Shown one piece after another: positions 29,716 through 38,979 of a stretch of 64,000 bases of DNA. Position 1 is the stretch's first letter. The number at the start of each line of letters is the position of its first letter. The notes beneath the pieces were generated by a model that made no database searches, was not told the origin of the DNA, and saw only the letters and a program-made list of their open reading frames with translations. A program made the translations under genes and the position numbers. This stretch comes from WHSW01 sp963769945 (GTDB lineage: Bacteria > Actinomycetota > Thermoleophilia > Solirubrobacterales > 70-9): the NCBI GenBank assembly GCA_963769945.1, contig CAVYOA010000006.1:62001-126000 (forward strand), written 5' to 3'.

Positions 29716-31742
29716 TTGCTCAAGCGCATCTCGGTCGCTCTGCTGATCTGTCTCGTCACCCTCGCCGGATTCGCTGTCGCGGCGAAGCCGAAGCCCAAGC
29801 TCTCGGTCAAGTCGGTGTCGTCCCCACCCACAACGGCGAAGGCCGGCGACAGCTTCGAGGTCACAGGCAAGGTCGTCAACAGGGGCGGGCGTCGCGGCAA
29901 GGGCCGGCTCGAGGTCAGCCTGCGCGAGTCGAAGAACGCACCGGTCGCTGCCGAGCTGTTCTCGAAGAAGATCAAGGTCAAGGCGAAGGCGAAGAAGTCG
30001 TTCTCCGGTACCGCCACGGTGCCATCGGGCGCCGGCGCGCCCGATTCCTCCTACGCCGAGTACCTGGCGCCCGGTACCTACAAGGTCGTCGCGTGCATCA
30101 AGCGCAAGGGCAAGGAGAAGTGCCGGGCCTCGAAGGGCAGCGTGACGATTGCGGCGCAGGGCTCCTCGAGCGGCGGCGGCGGATCCGGGGCGGCGGCTCG
30201 ACGCCGACTCCGGCGACCCCCAACTTCACCGCCGGCTCGCGCAGCACGGGCGACTCGCTGTTTCCCCAGATCGGTAACGGCGGCTACGACGCACGCAACT
30301 ACGACATCGAGCTCGACTATGACCCGGTGACGAACGAGTTCCAAGACGGCACCTCGACAACGATGACCGCGGTCGCGACGCAGGATCTGTCGGAGTTCAG
30401 CCTCGACTTCCAGCAGCTGCCCGTTTCCGCGGTGCTCGTCAACGACCAAGCTGCGACCTTCACCCAGGAGGAGGCCCAGCCACCGCTGGTCAGCTCCGTC
30501 GGCGAGCCGAATCCGACTCAGCCGTCGAAGCTGACGGTGACGCCCGCCGCCGGGATCGTCAACGGCGCGACCTTCACCACCGAGGTGCGCTACTCGGGTG
30601 AGCCCGAGGTCTGGACCGATGTCGACAGCGCCCTCGAGGGATGGGTCCCCGCGTGCTTCGATCCCCCGCCCACAGGCGGGGGCGTGCTGTGCGACGGCAA
30701 CTACGTGGTCGGCGAACCGCTCGGCTCCCAGGCGTGGTTTCCATCCAACAACGTTCCCGATGACAAGGCGAGCTTCGATACCTCGATCACCGTGCCGATC
30801 ACGCAGTCCGCGGTCGGGGTCGGCGAGCTGGTCGGAGGCGCCGCCGTGGCCAATGGCGACGGCACGCACACCTGGAATTGGACTGAGGACGACCCGATCC
30901 CGACCTACCTGGCGACCGCCAGCAACGGCACCGCCTCGTTCACGCAGGACTCGGTCGCGCTCGCCGCCGGCAATCTCCCGATCTTCAACTTCGTCGATTC
31001 GACGAACCCGGCAACTGTGCCGACCACCGAGGCAAACCTGCGCCGCGGGCGAGGACAGCTCCAGTTCCTAGAGCGGTCCTATGGCGCCTACCCCTTCGAC
31101 TCCAGCGGCGCGTGGGCGGATCGCTCCTCGAACATCGGCTATGCGCTCGAGGTTGCGACCAAGTCGCATTACCCGGGCAACAACACCGGTGCCAGCGTCA
31201 ACGTCAGCACCGAGCTGCACGAGCTCTCACACCAATGGTTCGGCAACTCGGCGACGAACGAAGACTGGGCCGACCTCTGGTTCAACGAGGGCTGGGCACA
31301 GTGGTCGACCTGGTATTGGGCGTTCGAGGACAACGGCTCGACCGTGAGCCCGGCGCAGCAGTTCACCAACAACTACAACAACCCGAACTGCGACACCGAT
31401 GGCCCGCCTCCTCCTCCCGCGGCGCAGTGTTGGGCGACGCCGCCGGCGACCCTGCTTGGCGACCCCGCTCTCATGTTCTTCCCCGACTTCCCCACCTACG
31501 TCCGGGGAGCGATGACGCTCGAGGGCTACCGCCAGATCATCGGCGCGGATGAGTTCCTTGCCTTCGCCAAGGGACTGCAGGCCGAGTTCGCCTACGACAA
31601 CATCACCACGCAGGAGTTCATCGCCTACGCCCTGACGTTCTCTGGCTTCACGGGAGCAGACCTCGCACTGCTCGAGGACTACTTCGACCAGTGGCTCTAT
31701 GGCACCGTCCAACCGACGATCCTGCCCGACGACTTCAGCTAA
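29716..31742 (+). pseudogene. Secreted M1-type metallopeptidase, frameshifted in linker
   Basis: TTG start with AAAGGA upstream. The first frame gives a signal peptide (ISVALLICLVTLAGFAVAA), a beta-domain of about 120 residues resembling CARDB (GDSFEVTGKVVNRGG), then a Gly/Ser linker. At the G-run 30187-30190 one base seems missing; adding it joins the linker to the second frame, GSTPTPATPNFTAGS..., which carries a full M1 catalytic domain: HELSHQWFG and the third zinc ligand in DLWFNEGWAQW. The end is at 31742. Restored length about 675 residues. It likely trims peptides outside the cell. Confidence 0.85.
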
Positions 31743-31752
31743 CCAGCCGAAG

Positions 31753-32532
31753 TCAGTCGGGACAGGGCTCGAGTATCTGCTCGATCGAACTTGCCAGCCC
31801 ATCGGAGCCGAGCTCGATCGCGACCGCGTTGACCCAGAGGTCGGTGTCGGCGGTCGTGAAGCGAACGGCCATCTGCGTGCGAAAGCCCTCCAGCGCCTGC
31901 TCCCAGCGGACGCCGAGAACGCTGTCACGAGATCCCGTCATGCCGACGTCTGAGATGAACGCGGTGCCCTTGGGCAGCACCCGCGCGTCCGCTGTCGGGA
32001 CGTGGGTATGGGTGCCGACGACGGCGCCGACGCGGCCGTCGAGATGCCAGCCCATCGCCACCTTCTCGGAGGTGACCTCGGCGTGAAAGTCGACGAAGAT
32101 CGCGTCGGCGCGGCCCTCGAGGCGGTCGAGCAGGATCTCCGACTCGGCAAACGGCGAGCGCGCCGCGCGCAGCTGGACCTGGCCGATCAGGTTGATCACC
32201 GCGACGCGCATTCCCGCGGCCTCGACGATCGCGTGGCCCTGACCGGGGTTGCCGGTCATGAAGTTCGACGGCCGCACGATGCGCTCGGCCGCGTCGAGGT
32301 AATCGAGCGCGTCGCGATGTCGAAAGGCGTGGTTGCCGAGCGTGATCACGTCGGCACCCATCGAGAACAGGTCCTTCGCGGTGCTTCGCGTGATCCCGAG
32401 GCCGCCGGCGGAGTTCTCGCCATTGACGATGATGAGGTCGGGCTCGTGGCGCTCACGCAGCCCCGGCATCGCCCGCGCAAGCCCGACCCGCCCGGGCTTG
32501 CCGACGACATCACCGATGAACAGCACCTTCAT
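31753..32532 (-). CDS. YmdB-like metallophosphoesterase (TIGR00282 family)
   Basis: 259 residues. The metal-binding motifs are FIGDVVGKPGR, VNGENSAGGLGIT, TLGNHAFRH, FVDFHAEVTSEK and GTHTHVPTAD. B. subtilis YmdB, the best-known member, hydrolyses 2',3'-cyclic nucleotides and affects biofilm decisions; the same activity is likely, the role here unknown. It is convergent with the M1 peptidase gene and divergent from the ABC transporter. Confidence 0.92.
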   Translation of the reverse strand: MKVLFIGDVVGKPGRVGLARAMPGLRERHEPDLIIVNGENSAGGLGITRSTAKDLFSMGADVITLGNHAFRHRDALDYLDAAERIVRPSNFMTGNPGQGHAIVEAAGMRVAVINLIGQVQLRAARSPFAESEILLDRLEGRADAIFVDFHAEVTSEKVAMGWHLDGRVGAVVGTHTHVPTADARVLPKGTAFISDVGMTGSRDSVLGVRWEQALEGFRTQMAVRFTTADTDLWVNAVAIELGSDGLASSIEQILEPCPD

Positions 32533-32631
32533 CGGTGCGGAGCCTAGTCCTCGCTTCTCTGGTGCCGCGTCCAGTGGTGCAGGCGCCAGAACGGGGCCTG
32601 CATTGGTGGACGGGGCACTAGGGTTCGCGCG

Positions 32632-33354
32632 GTGAGCGACGCAGCGCCCCAGGCCTCCCGTGTGATCGAGGCGCGCGATGTCGGCAAGAGCTTCGGCGAT
32701 CGGGCTGCGCTTCGCAGCGTTACGTTCGACGCGACGGCCGGGGAGCTACTTGCGGTGATCGGCCCCAACGGCGCCGGAAAGACGACCTTGCTTTCGATCC
32801 TTGCCGGGATCCAGCAAGCCGACACGGGGACGCTCGAGGTCGCCGGCGAGGTCGGCTGGGTGCCCCAGCAAGCCGCGCTCTATCGCCGTCTCACGGTTGC
32901 CGAGAACCTGCGCCTGTTCGCCCACCTCGAGCAGGTCGGCGACGTCGGTGGCGCGGTTGAACGCATGCTCGAGCAGACGGCGTTATCCGAACGCCGTGAC
33001 GATCAGGTGGCCACGCTGTCGGGTGGAAACCAACAGCGCGTCAATATCGCCATCGGCCTACTCACCGCGCCGACCGTGCTGCTCTTGGACGAGCCCTCGA
33101 CCGGGCTCGACCCGCGCCAGCGCGAGCGCCTGTGGGAGTTCGTGCTCGGCCTCGCCGGGGCCGGCACGACCGTGATCTACACCACCCACAACCTGCTCGA
33201 GGCCGAGCGCTACAGCAACCGAGTGCTCGTGCTGGCCGACGGCGAGCGGCTCTTCGACGGCAGCGCCGCCGAGCTTCACGCGACCGTCTCGGACTCCGCT
33301 ACGCGCGATTTCGAGCGGGCCTTCGTCAGCTTCCTGAGGGAGCGCGGGCATTGA
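32632..33354 (+). CDS. ABC transporter ATP-binding protein
   Basis: 240 residues. Walker A GPNGAGKTTLL, Q-loop region EVGWVPQQAALYRRLT, signature LSGGNQQRVNIA, Walker B VLLLDEPSTGLDPRQRE and the H-loop TTHN are complete, so it should hydrolyse ATP. The GTG starts 7 nt after TAGGGT (32619-32624), a leaderless arrangement. It pairs with the permease that follows through a duplicated 20-bp junction. Together they form an ABC-2 type exporter. Confidence 0.93.
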   Translation: MSDAAPQASRVIEARDVGKSFGDRAALRSVTFDATAGELLAVIGPNGAGKTTLLSILAGIQQADTGTLEVAGEVGWVPQQAALYRRLTVAENLRLFAHLEQVGDVGGAVERMLEQTALSERRDDQVATLSGGNQQRVNIAIGLLTAPTVLLLDEPSTGLDPRQRERLWEFVLGLAGAGTTVIYTTHNLLEAERYSNRVLVLADGERLFDGSAAELHATVSDSATRDFERAFVSFLRERGH

Positions 33355-33374
33355 TGAGGGAGCGCGGGCACTGA
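33335..33374 (+). repeat. Perfectly phased 20-bp tandem duplication at ATPase/permease junction
   Basis: TGAGGGAGCGCGGGCAYTGA occurs twice back to back (33335-33354 and 33355-33374), differing at one base (T or C). Each copy encodes the same C-terminal RERGH plus stop and ends with TGA, and each is followed by TGATG. The duplication moved the original stop/start overlap of the two ABC genes apart by one unit. Confidence 0.85.
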
Positions 33375-34732
33375 TGCGCTGGCTCTTGCTCAAGGACCTG
33401 CAGATATTGCGTCGCTCGCCGCTGATCGTCGCCTTGCTGGTGGTCTACCCGGTCGCGCTCGGGGTCCTTATCGGCTTCGCGCTCTCGGGCGACGACTCGC
33501 GTCCTCGCGTCGCCTTCCTCAACGAGATCCCCGACGACGAGGAGTTCCAGATCGGTGGCGACGAGGAGGGGATCGACCGTGGGCTTGCCCGCGATCAGCT
33601 CTGCGAGCGCGTCCAGTGCGTCGATGTTGAGTCGCGGGCAGAGGCCGAGCAGAAGGTCGAGGACGGCGACGTGCTCGCCGCGCTGATCTTGCCCGAGGAC
33701 CTGCTCGACCAGATCGAGTCGCTGGCGAGCCTCAACCCCCAGGAGCCACAAGTCGAGGTCCTCGTCAACGAGGACGACCCGGTTAAGGCGAGCCTCGTCG
33801 ACGATCGCATCCAGGCGCTGATCACAGAGGCCAACCTGATCCTCTCCCAGCGCATCTCCGACGAAGCAGCCACCTATCTCGACCTGCTGATCGAGGGCGG
33901 GCAGTTCGATCTACCGCTGGTCGGCGACTTCGACGTCCTCGGCCTCGCTGCCTCGGCAGCGATTCTGAACTCCGTCAGCGACCAGCTTCCGCCCGGTAGC
34001 GACAGCCGAGCAGCACTCGAGCAGGTGATCCGCTTTGCCGAGCTTGCTGAGGAGAACCTGGACTTCGCGCTCCCCCTGCTCGGAGCTGTGGCCGAGCCGA
34101 TCTCGGTCGACAAGACGGTGGTCTCGGGCGACAGCTCGGCGCTCGACACCTTCGCGATCGCGGTCGCCGCGACGGTGACGCTGATGTTCGTCACCGTCCT
34201 GCTCGTTGCCGGCGCACTCGCGCTCGAGCGCGAGGAGAACGCGTTCGCCCGGATCACTCGCGGCGCCGTCGGGCCCTCCGGCCTGCTCGCCGAGAAGGTC
34301 GCGCTCGGGATCGTCGCTTCGTTCGCCGTCACCTTGCTGCTGCTCGCGGCGCTCACGGTGCTCGTCTCGATCGATTGGGAACGTGCGCCGCTGATCGGGC
34401 TCGCGATCCTCGCCGCCGGAGGCGCGTTCGCCGCCTTCGGCGCCGCGATCGGCGGCTCGGCCAGGGAGGTGCGGGCGAGCTCGCTGCTCGCATTCATGGT
34501 CTCGCTGCCGATCGCCTTTCTCTCGCTGGTGCCTTCGGGAACGGTCAGCGGCGGCGTCTACCAGGCGATCGAGATCGCCCGCGCTTTGTTTCCCTTCGAC
34601 CCTGCGCTCGACGCGATGCAGGGGGCGCTCGACTCCGCCGGCCCCGATGTGCTCGTGCCGCTGCTTCACTGCGCCGCGATCGTCGTCGTCTATGGCGCGC
34701 TCGCGCGGCTTGCGCTGCGACGTTTCGCATGA
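33374..34732 (+). CDS. ABC-2 type transporter permease
   Basis: 452 residues, typical of the NatB/YhgE-like ABC-2 permeases: one N-terminal helix (LIVALLVVYPVALGVLIGFAL), a large extracellular domain of about 200 residues, then five or six C-terminal helices (TFAIAVAATVTLMFVTVLLVAG, IVASFAVTLLLLAALTVL and others) with a charged QRE-EN loop between. Partner of the ATPase upstream (start overlaps the second repeat's stop). The exported substrate is unknown; drugs, lipids or peptides are common. Confidence 0.88.
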   Translation: MRWLLLKDLQILRRSPLIVALLVVYPVALGVLIGFALSGDDSRPRVAFLNEIPDDEEFQIGGDEEGIDRGLARDQLCERVQCVDVESRAEAEQKVEDGDVLAALILPEDLLDQIESLASLNPQEPQVEVLVNEDDPVKASLVDDRIQALITEANLILSQRISDEAATYLDLLIEGGQFDLPLVGDFDVLGLAASAAILNSVSDQLPPGSDSRAALEQVIRFAELAEENLDFALPLLGAVAEPISVDKTVVSGDSSALDTFAIAVAATVTLMFVTVLLVAGALALEREENAFARITRGAVGPSGLLAEKVALGIVASFAVTLLLLAALTVLVSIDWERAPLIGLAILAAGGAFAAFGAAIGGSAREVRASSLLAFMVSLPIAFLSLVPSGTVSGGVYQAIEIARALFPFDPALDAMQGALDSAGPDVLVPLLHCAAIVVVYGALARLALRRFA

Positions 34733-34806
34733 GCCCAGACGTGGCATAGGCTGGATAAGCGCCCGGAGGCGGGCGCGAACAGTTCCAAACAACGTCAGGA
34801 GGAGCG

Positions 34807-35187
34807 ATGTCGGACAATGTCGAAGCCGCGAAGGCGGCCTATCAGGCGTTCAGCAGCGGTGACATGGAAACGCTCAAAGGCCAGTTTGCCGATGACGCGG
34901 ACTGGGTCACGTCAGACGAGCTGCCGCTCGGAGGAACGACCACCGGACGCGACGAGATCCTGGCCAACTTCGGTCAGATCCCCAACTACTGGTCGGACTT
35001 CGCGGTTGAGCCCGAGGAGTTCATCGACGCCGGCGATTGGGTGGTCGTTCGAGGGACACAAAGAGCATCGGCCGATGGCGGGAGCTTCGAAGCTCCGTTC
35101 GCTCACCTGATGCGCTTCAGCGACGGCAAGGTCGTCCACGGTGAGTTCTACGGCGACAGCGCCAAGGCAAAGGCGGCGCTGGGCTGA
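34807..35187 (+). CDS. SnoaL-like / NTF2-fold protein
   Basis: 126 residues with the standard SnoaL-like layout: AAKAAYQAFSSGDMETL helix, FADDADWVTSD strand, DEILANFGQIP helix and C-terminal strands (VVVRGTQRA, FAHLMRFSDGKVVHGEFYGD). Members are ketosteroid-isomerase-like enzymes or ligand-binding proteins; no substrate can be named. It has a clear Shine-Dalgarno (GGAGGAG) and a TAGGCT -10 at 34747-34752, so unlike many neighbours it has a leader of about 50 nt. The downstream gene appears to start inside its stop codon. Confidence 0.85.
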   Translation: MSDNVEAAKAAYQAFSSGDMETLKGQFADDADWVTSDELPLGGTTTGRDEILANFGQIPNYWSDFAVEPEEFIDAGDWVVVRGTQRASADGGSFEAPFAHLMRFSDGKVVHGEFYGDSAKAKAALG

Positions 35188-36152
35188 GCGACCACGAGGC
35201 GAAGCCTGAAGATCTACCCCCGCTCGAGCTGCGAAAGCTGCGCGACCTCGACGTCGCGCGCCCGCAGGACGACGAACGCGCTGCCTACGTTTCGTCGGCT
35301 TCGGCCGTAGCTCGGCGGGGCGACTTCATCTATGTGATCGGCGACGACGAGCTCGACCTCGCCGTGTTCACGGTGTCAACGCCCGAGCCGGGTGAGCTGC
35401 GCCGGGCGCTGGCGGGTGAGCTGTCAGAGGACGCCGACGAGCGCAGCCGCGACAAGCCCGACATCGAGGCGCTGACGGCGCTGCCGCCGTTTGAAGGTGA
35501 GGCCTACGGAGGCCTGCTCGGGCTTGGCTCGGGCTCTAACGAGAAGCGAGACCGCGGCTTCTTTTGGGCGCTCGCAGCCGATGGCTCGCTCCGGGACGAG
35601 CCCCGCGAGATCGATCTCGCGCCGATCTACACGCTGCTGCGCGAGCAGATCGACGAGCTCAACATCGAGGGCGCTGCGATCCTCGGCGACGCCTTCTGGC
35701 TGTTTCAGCGCGGCAACGGCGCCGACGGCAAGAACCTCGTCGTTGAGCTCGCGCTCGACGATGTCATGGGTTCGCTGTCGGGAGATCTGGCGATCGACCC
35801 GGGCGAGCTGCGCGCGATTCGCAGCTACGAGCTCGGCGATCTCGACGGCACCGCCCTGTGCTTCAGCGACGCGACCGCGCTTGACGACGACACGATCGTC
35901 TTCACCGCCTCGGCCGAGGTCGCCGACGGGCCCGACGAAGGCACGATCCGCGGATCGGTCGTCGGCGCGATCGAGATCTCGGGCGAGGTTCGCCGATTGC
36001 GCACGATCGACCGTCGGTGGAAGGTCGAGGGTGTACACGCGACGATCGACTCTGGCGTCGTCGACTTCGTCTTCGTCTGCGATCAGGATGCCGACGAGGC
36101 GTCGCCGCTGCTGAGCGCGACGATGCCGCTCGCCGCGGGACTCGAGGACTAA
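35184..36152 (+). CDS. Uncharacterised beta-rich protein, apparent CTG start
   Basis: The conserved-looking frame begins right at the stop of the SnoaL gene, as CTG-AGC-GAC in a CTGA overlap, and no ATG, GTG or TTG occurs before 35334. The first 50 residues (PLELRKLRDLDVARP, AAYVSSASAVARRGDFIYVIGDDELDLAVF) read as coding sequence, so the first canonical start at 35334 would cut into the fold. The 322-residue product resembles beta-propeller proteins of the phytase-like or DUF6929 kind; this is uncertain. Either CTG is used or an indel removed the real start. Confidence 0.7.
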   Translation: MSDHEAKPEDLPPLELRKLRDLDVARPQDDERAAYVSSASAVARRGDFIYVIGDDELDLAVFTVSTPEPGELRRALAGELSEDADERSRDKPDIEALTALPPFEGEAYGGLLGLGSGSNEKRDRGFFWALAADGSLRDEPREIDLAPIYTLLREQIDELNIEGAAILGDAFWLFQRGNGADGKNLVVELALDDVMGSLSGDLAIDPGELRAIRSYELGDLDGTALCFSDATALDDDTIVFTASAEVADGPDEGTIRGSVVGAIEISGEVRRLRTIDRRWKVEGVHATIDSGVVDFVFVCDQDADEASPLLSATMPLAAGLED

Positions 36153-36203
36153 GCCCGATGCCAACGATGCAAGGCGTCGCGCGGGCTCGCTGCGTCGCGC
36201 CCG

Positions 36204-36209
36204 TAGAAT
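36204..36209 (+). promoter_or_regulatory. -10 box of hemB (leaderless)
   Basis: TAGAAT ends 7 nt before the hemB GTG, so transcription should start at or next to the start codon. No Shine-Dalgarno is present between them. Confidence 0.55.
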
Positions 36210-36216
36210 CTCGCAG

Positions 36217-37188
36217 GTGAGTTTTCCTGCCACGCGCATGCGGCGCCTGCGCCGCACCAGCGCGCTTCGCGACCTCGTCGGCGAGACCGAGCTCTCGGCC
36301 CGGCGCCTGATCCAGCCGCTGTTCGTGGTCTCGGGCGAGAGCGTTCGCGAGCCCGTGCAGTCGATGCCGGGTGTCGAGCGCTTCTCGATCAACGAGCTCG
36401 TCGCCGAGGCCGCCGAGCTGCTGGCGCTGGGCGTCGAGGCTGTGATCTTGTTCGGGATCCCGGCGACCAAGGACGAGACCGCCACCGGCGCCTACGACGA
36501 CGAGGGCGTGGTGCAGCTGGCGGTGCGCGCGCTCAAGGAGGCACACCCTGAGCTCACCGTGATCACCGACGTCTGCCTGTGCGAGTACACCGACCACGGC
36601 CACTGCGGCTTCGTCCGCGACGGCGAGGTCGACAACGACATCACGCTCGAGCTGCTGGCGAAGACGGCGATCTCCCACGCCGAGGCCGGCGCCGACGTCG
36701 TCGCTCCAAGCGACATGATGGACGGGCGCATCGGCATGATCCGCCACCAGCTCGACGAGGAAGGGCACGCCGAGATCCCGATCATCGCCTACTCGGCCAA
36801 GTACGCGTCGGCCTTCTACGGCCCCTTTCGCGAAGCCGCCGACTCGACGCCCGAGTTCGGCGACCGCCGCGGCTATCAGATGGACCCGGCCAACGTGCGC
36901 GAGGCACTGCGCGAGGTCCGCCTCGACGTCGAGGAGGGTGCCGACATGGTCATGGTCAAGCCGGCGCTTCCCTACCTCGACGTGATCCGCGCGATTCGCG
37001 ACGACGTCGACCTGCCGATTGCCGCCTACCAGGTCTCGGGCGAGTACTCGATGCTCAAGGCCGCGGCACAGAACGGGTGGATCGACGAGCGCACGGCGGC
37101 GCTGGAAGCGCTGACGGCGATCCGCCGCGCCGGCGCCGACGTGATCTTCACCTACTACGCCAAAGAGGTCGCCTTGTGGCTTCGGTGA
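36217..37188 (+). CDS. hemB: Delta-aminolevulinic acid dehydratase (porphobilinogen synthase)
   Basis: HemB condenses two 5-aminolevulinates into porphobilinogen. The 323-residue protein carries the zinc-binding cysteine cluster DVCLCEYTDHGHC, the first active-site lysine in AYSAKYASAFYGPF and the Schiff-base lysine in MVMVKPALPYLD. Start GTG at 36217, leaderless. It is followed at once by a siroheme decarboxylase-like gene and 1.8 kb later by hemL, forming a heme cluster. Confidence 0.96.
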   Translation: MSFPATRMRRLRRTSALRDLVGETELSARRLIQPLFVVSGESVREPVQSMPGVERFSINELVAEAAELLALGVEAVILFGIPATKDETATGAYDDEGVVQLAVRALKEAHPELTVITDVCLCEYTDHGHCGFVRDGEVDNDITLELLAKTAISHAEAGADVVAPSDMMDGRIGMIRHQLDEEGHAEIPIIAYSAKYASAFYGPFREAADSTPEFGDRRGYQMDPANVREALREVRLDVEEGADMVMVKPALPYLDVIRAIRDDVDLPIAAYQVSGEYSMLKAAAQNGWIDERTAALEALTAIRRAGADVIFTYYAKEVALWLR

Positions 37189-37190
37189 AG

Positions 37191-38267
37191 ATGGCGCAGC
37201 CAAAGCTGCGCTCGCGCAAGGACGGTGCCGCGATTGCGCTCGACGACACCGACAAACGGCTGATGAACCTGCTGCAGTCGAGCTTCCCACTCGATCCCGA
37301 GCCCTATCGCTTGCTCTCCACGCAGGCGGAGCTCGACATCGATGAGCTCATGAGCCGAACCGAGCGTCTCGTCCGCGAGCGGATCATCCGCGAGATCACG
37401 CCGATCTTCGACACGAGGGCACTCGGTTACGAGTCGATGCTGGTCGCCGCGAAGGTCGACGCCGAGCACCCACATCGCGCGGCGAAGATCATCAACTCCC
37501 ACCCCGGCGTTTCACACAACTACCTGCGCACGCACGAATTCAACCTCTGGTTCACGATCGCCACCCCACCCGACTCTGAGCTCGGTTTGCAGGGAACACT
37601 GGAAGTGCTGCAACGGCTAACGGGCGCCGAGTCGATCCGCCAGCTGCCGACCTTGAAGCTGTTCAAGATCAACATGAACCTGGAGATGGAAAAGGGCACA
37701 GAGGCCCTTGCTGAGACCGCCGAGGTGGCGACGCCGCGCGAGCTCGAGGCCCAGCCCTACGACGACACCGACATCGCCGTGATCAGGGCGCTGCAAGGCC
37801 CGATGGAGGTTGCCAATCGTCCCTACGACGACGCCGCGGCCGCGGCGGGAATGTCGACCAGCGAGCTGCTTGTCCACCTCGAAGGCATGGTCGAGCGCAA
37901 GATCCTGCGTCGCGTCGCGGCGATTCTCTTTCACCGCCGCGCCGGCTTCTCGGCCAACGGCATGGGCGTGTGGAAGGTGCCAGAGGAGAGGATCCTCGAC
38001 GTCGGCACCCGGATGTCGGCTGTGCGCGGGATCTCGCACTGCTACGAGCGCCCCACCTACGCCGATTGGCCCTACTCGGTGTTCACGATGGCCCACGGCC
38101 GCTCGAAGGAAGAGTGCGACGCGATCCTCGACTCGATCGCCGACGAGCACGACCTCCACGGCGAAGACCGCGCCACGCTCTACTCATCGACCGAGTTCAA
38201 GAAGATCCGGCTGCGTTACTTCACCGAGGAGTACGCGGATTGGGAGCGAGCGCACGCGGCGCTCTGA
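37191..38267 (+). CDS. Fused AhbA/AhbB-like siroheme decarboxylase (Lrp/AsnC fold)
   Basis: 358 residues with two tandem Lrp/AsnC-like units, each with a helix-turn-helix (DTDKRLMNLLQSSFPLD; DTDIAVIRALQGPMEV) and an AsnC_trans_reg-type domain. The first unit has SHNYLRTHEFNLWFT and the second has HCYERPTYADWPYSVFTMAHG, the signature pair of AhbA and AhbB/NirD-type siroheme decarboxylases rather than of ordinary Lrp regulators. The enzyme removes the C12/C18 acetate carboxyls of siroheme. Usually two separate subunits; here they are one chain. A GTG at 37185 would overlap the hemB stop (GTGA). Confidence 0.82.
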   Translation: MAQPKLRSRKDGAAIALDDTDKRLMNLLQSSFPLDPEPYRLLSTQAELDIDELMSRTERLVRERIIREITPIFDTRALGYESMLVAAKVDAEHPHRAAKIINSHPGVSHNYLRTHEFNLWFTIATPPDSELGLQGTLEVLQRLTGAESIRQLPTLKLFKINMNLEMEKGTEALAETAEVATPRELEAQPYDDTDIAVIRALQGPMEVANRPYDDAAAAAGMSTSELLVHLEGMVERKILRRVAAILFHRRAGFSANGMGVWKVPEERILDVGTRMSAVRGISHCYERPTYADWPYSVFTMAHGRSKEECDAILDSIADEHDLHGEDRATLYSSTEFKKIRLRYFTEEYADWERAHAAL

Positions 38268-38299
38268 GTTCGCGCCTCGACTGGCGCGCAGCATCGAGA

Positions 38300-38479
38300 C
38301 TATCCCGACAGGCCGGCTGCCTTCTCAGCTTCCGCGCGATCCAGGAATCCCTGGCTGCGCACCACACGTCCGTCGAGCACGGTGAAGACAACCGCCGTGT
38401 CGATCTCCAACTCGACTCCACTCCTGTCGCATGAGGGCATCGGCGTAAGCCGTCACGATGTTGACGTTCTCCTCGACAT
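38300..38479 (-). pseudogene. Decayed SnoaL-like gene remnant
   Basis: On the minus strand, ATG at 38479 starts what looks like a SnoaL N-terminus once one base is restored (EENVNIVTAYADALMRQ). The central 60-70 residues of the fold are missing, and in another frame the typical C-terminus follows: TAVVFTVLDGRVVRSQGFLDRAEA, ending at the TAG at 38300. The gene has lost its middle and its frame, so it is a true remnant. The rest of 38268-38540 holds no other gene. Confidence 0.6.
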
Positions 38480-38528
38480 CGCTTACCCAGTATCCCCGAC
38501 CCGGGCGCAGCGGCGTTGTCCCCGCGGC

Positions 38529-38534
38529 TACGAT
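38529..38534 (+). promoter_or_regulatory. -10 box of the lipoprotein gene
   Basis: TACGAT ends 6 nt before GTG 38541, the spacing seen repeatedly in this window. It supports GTG 38541 as the true start although the lipoprotein frame begins only after a frameshift. Confidence 0.45.
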
Positions 38535-38540
38535 CGTCGC

Positions 38541-38955
38541 GTGAACAGAGTCCACCGCCGCCACAGTGATCGCCTTCCTCCTCTTAGCGGCTCCGGCTGT
38601 TGGTTGTGGAGGCGGCGACGACAGTCCCGATGAGCTTGGACCGGCGCAAGTGCGCGCCAACCTCGAGGCCGGGGGTTACGAGGTCGGGGAGGACATCACC
38701 GACGGCGCCAACCTGTCGCTGCCCCCCAAGGGCGAGATCGACGCCGACCTCTACTTCGGCGTCGAGTCCGGACCCGAGCAGGAGCCCGGGCTCACTGCCG
38801 GCGTCTACTTTTTCTCCGACGCCGCGGACGCGCAGGCCGTCGCGGCTGCGTTCTCGGATTCTCTGCACGAGATCCGCGATACGCGTCTATACAACCTCGC
38901 CGACGACGACGAGGACGTGCTCAACGCCCTCGTCGAGACCGCAGAAGGCGGCTAG
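38541..38955 (+). CDS. Putative lipoprotein, frameshift in signal peptide
   Basis: The frame from GTG 38566 encodes a hydrophobic stretch with lipobox (IAFLLLAAPAVGC, lipid-bearing Cys near residue 14) and a mature part of about 115 residues with PPKGEIDADLYFG and YFFSDAADAQAVAAAFSD. A leaderless GTG at 38541 would supply the missing basic n-region (MNRVHRR) if one extra C near 38560 is skipped. No family is recognised; the mature part is acidic and probably a small alpha/beta domain on the outer membrane face. Confidence 0.65.
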
Positions 38956-38979
38956 TTGCGCCGGGCCTAGAATCGCCCC

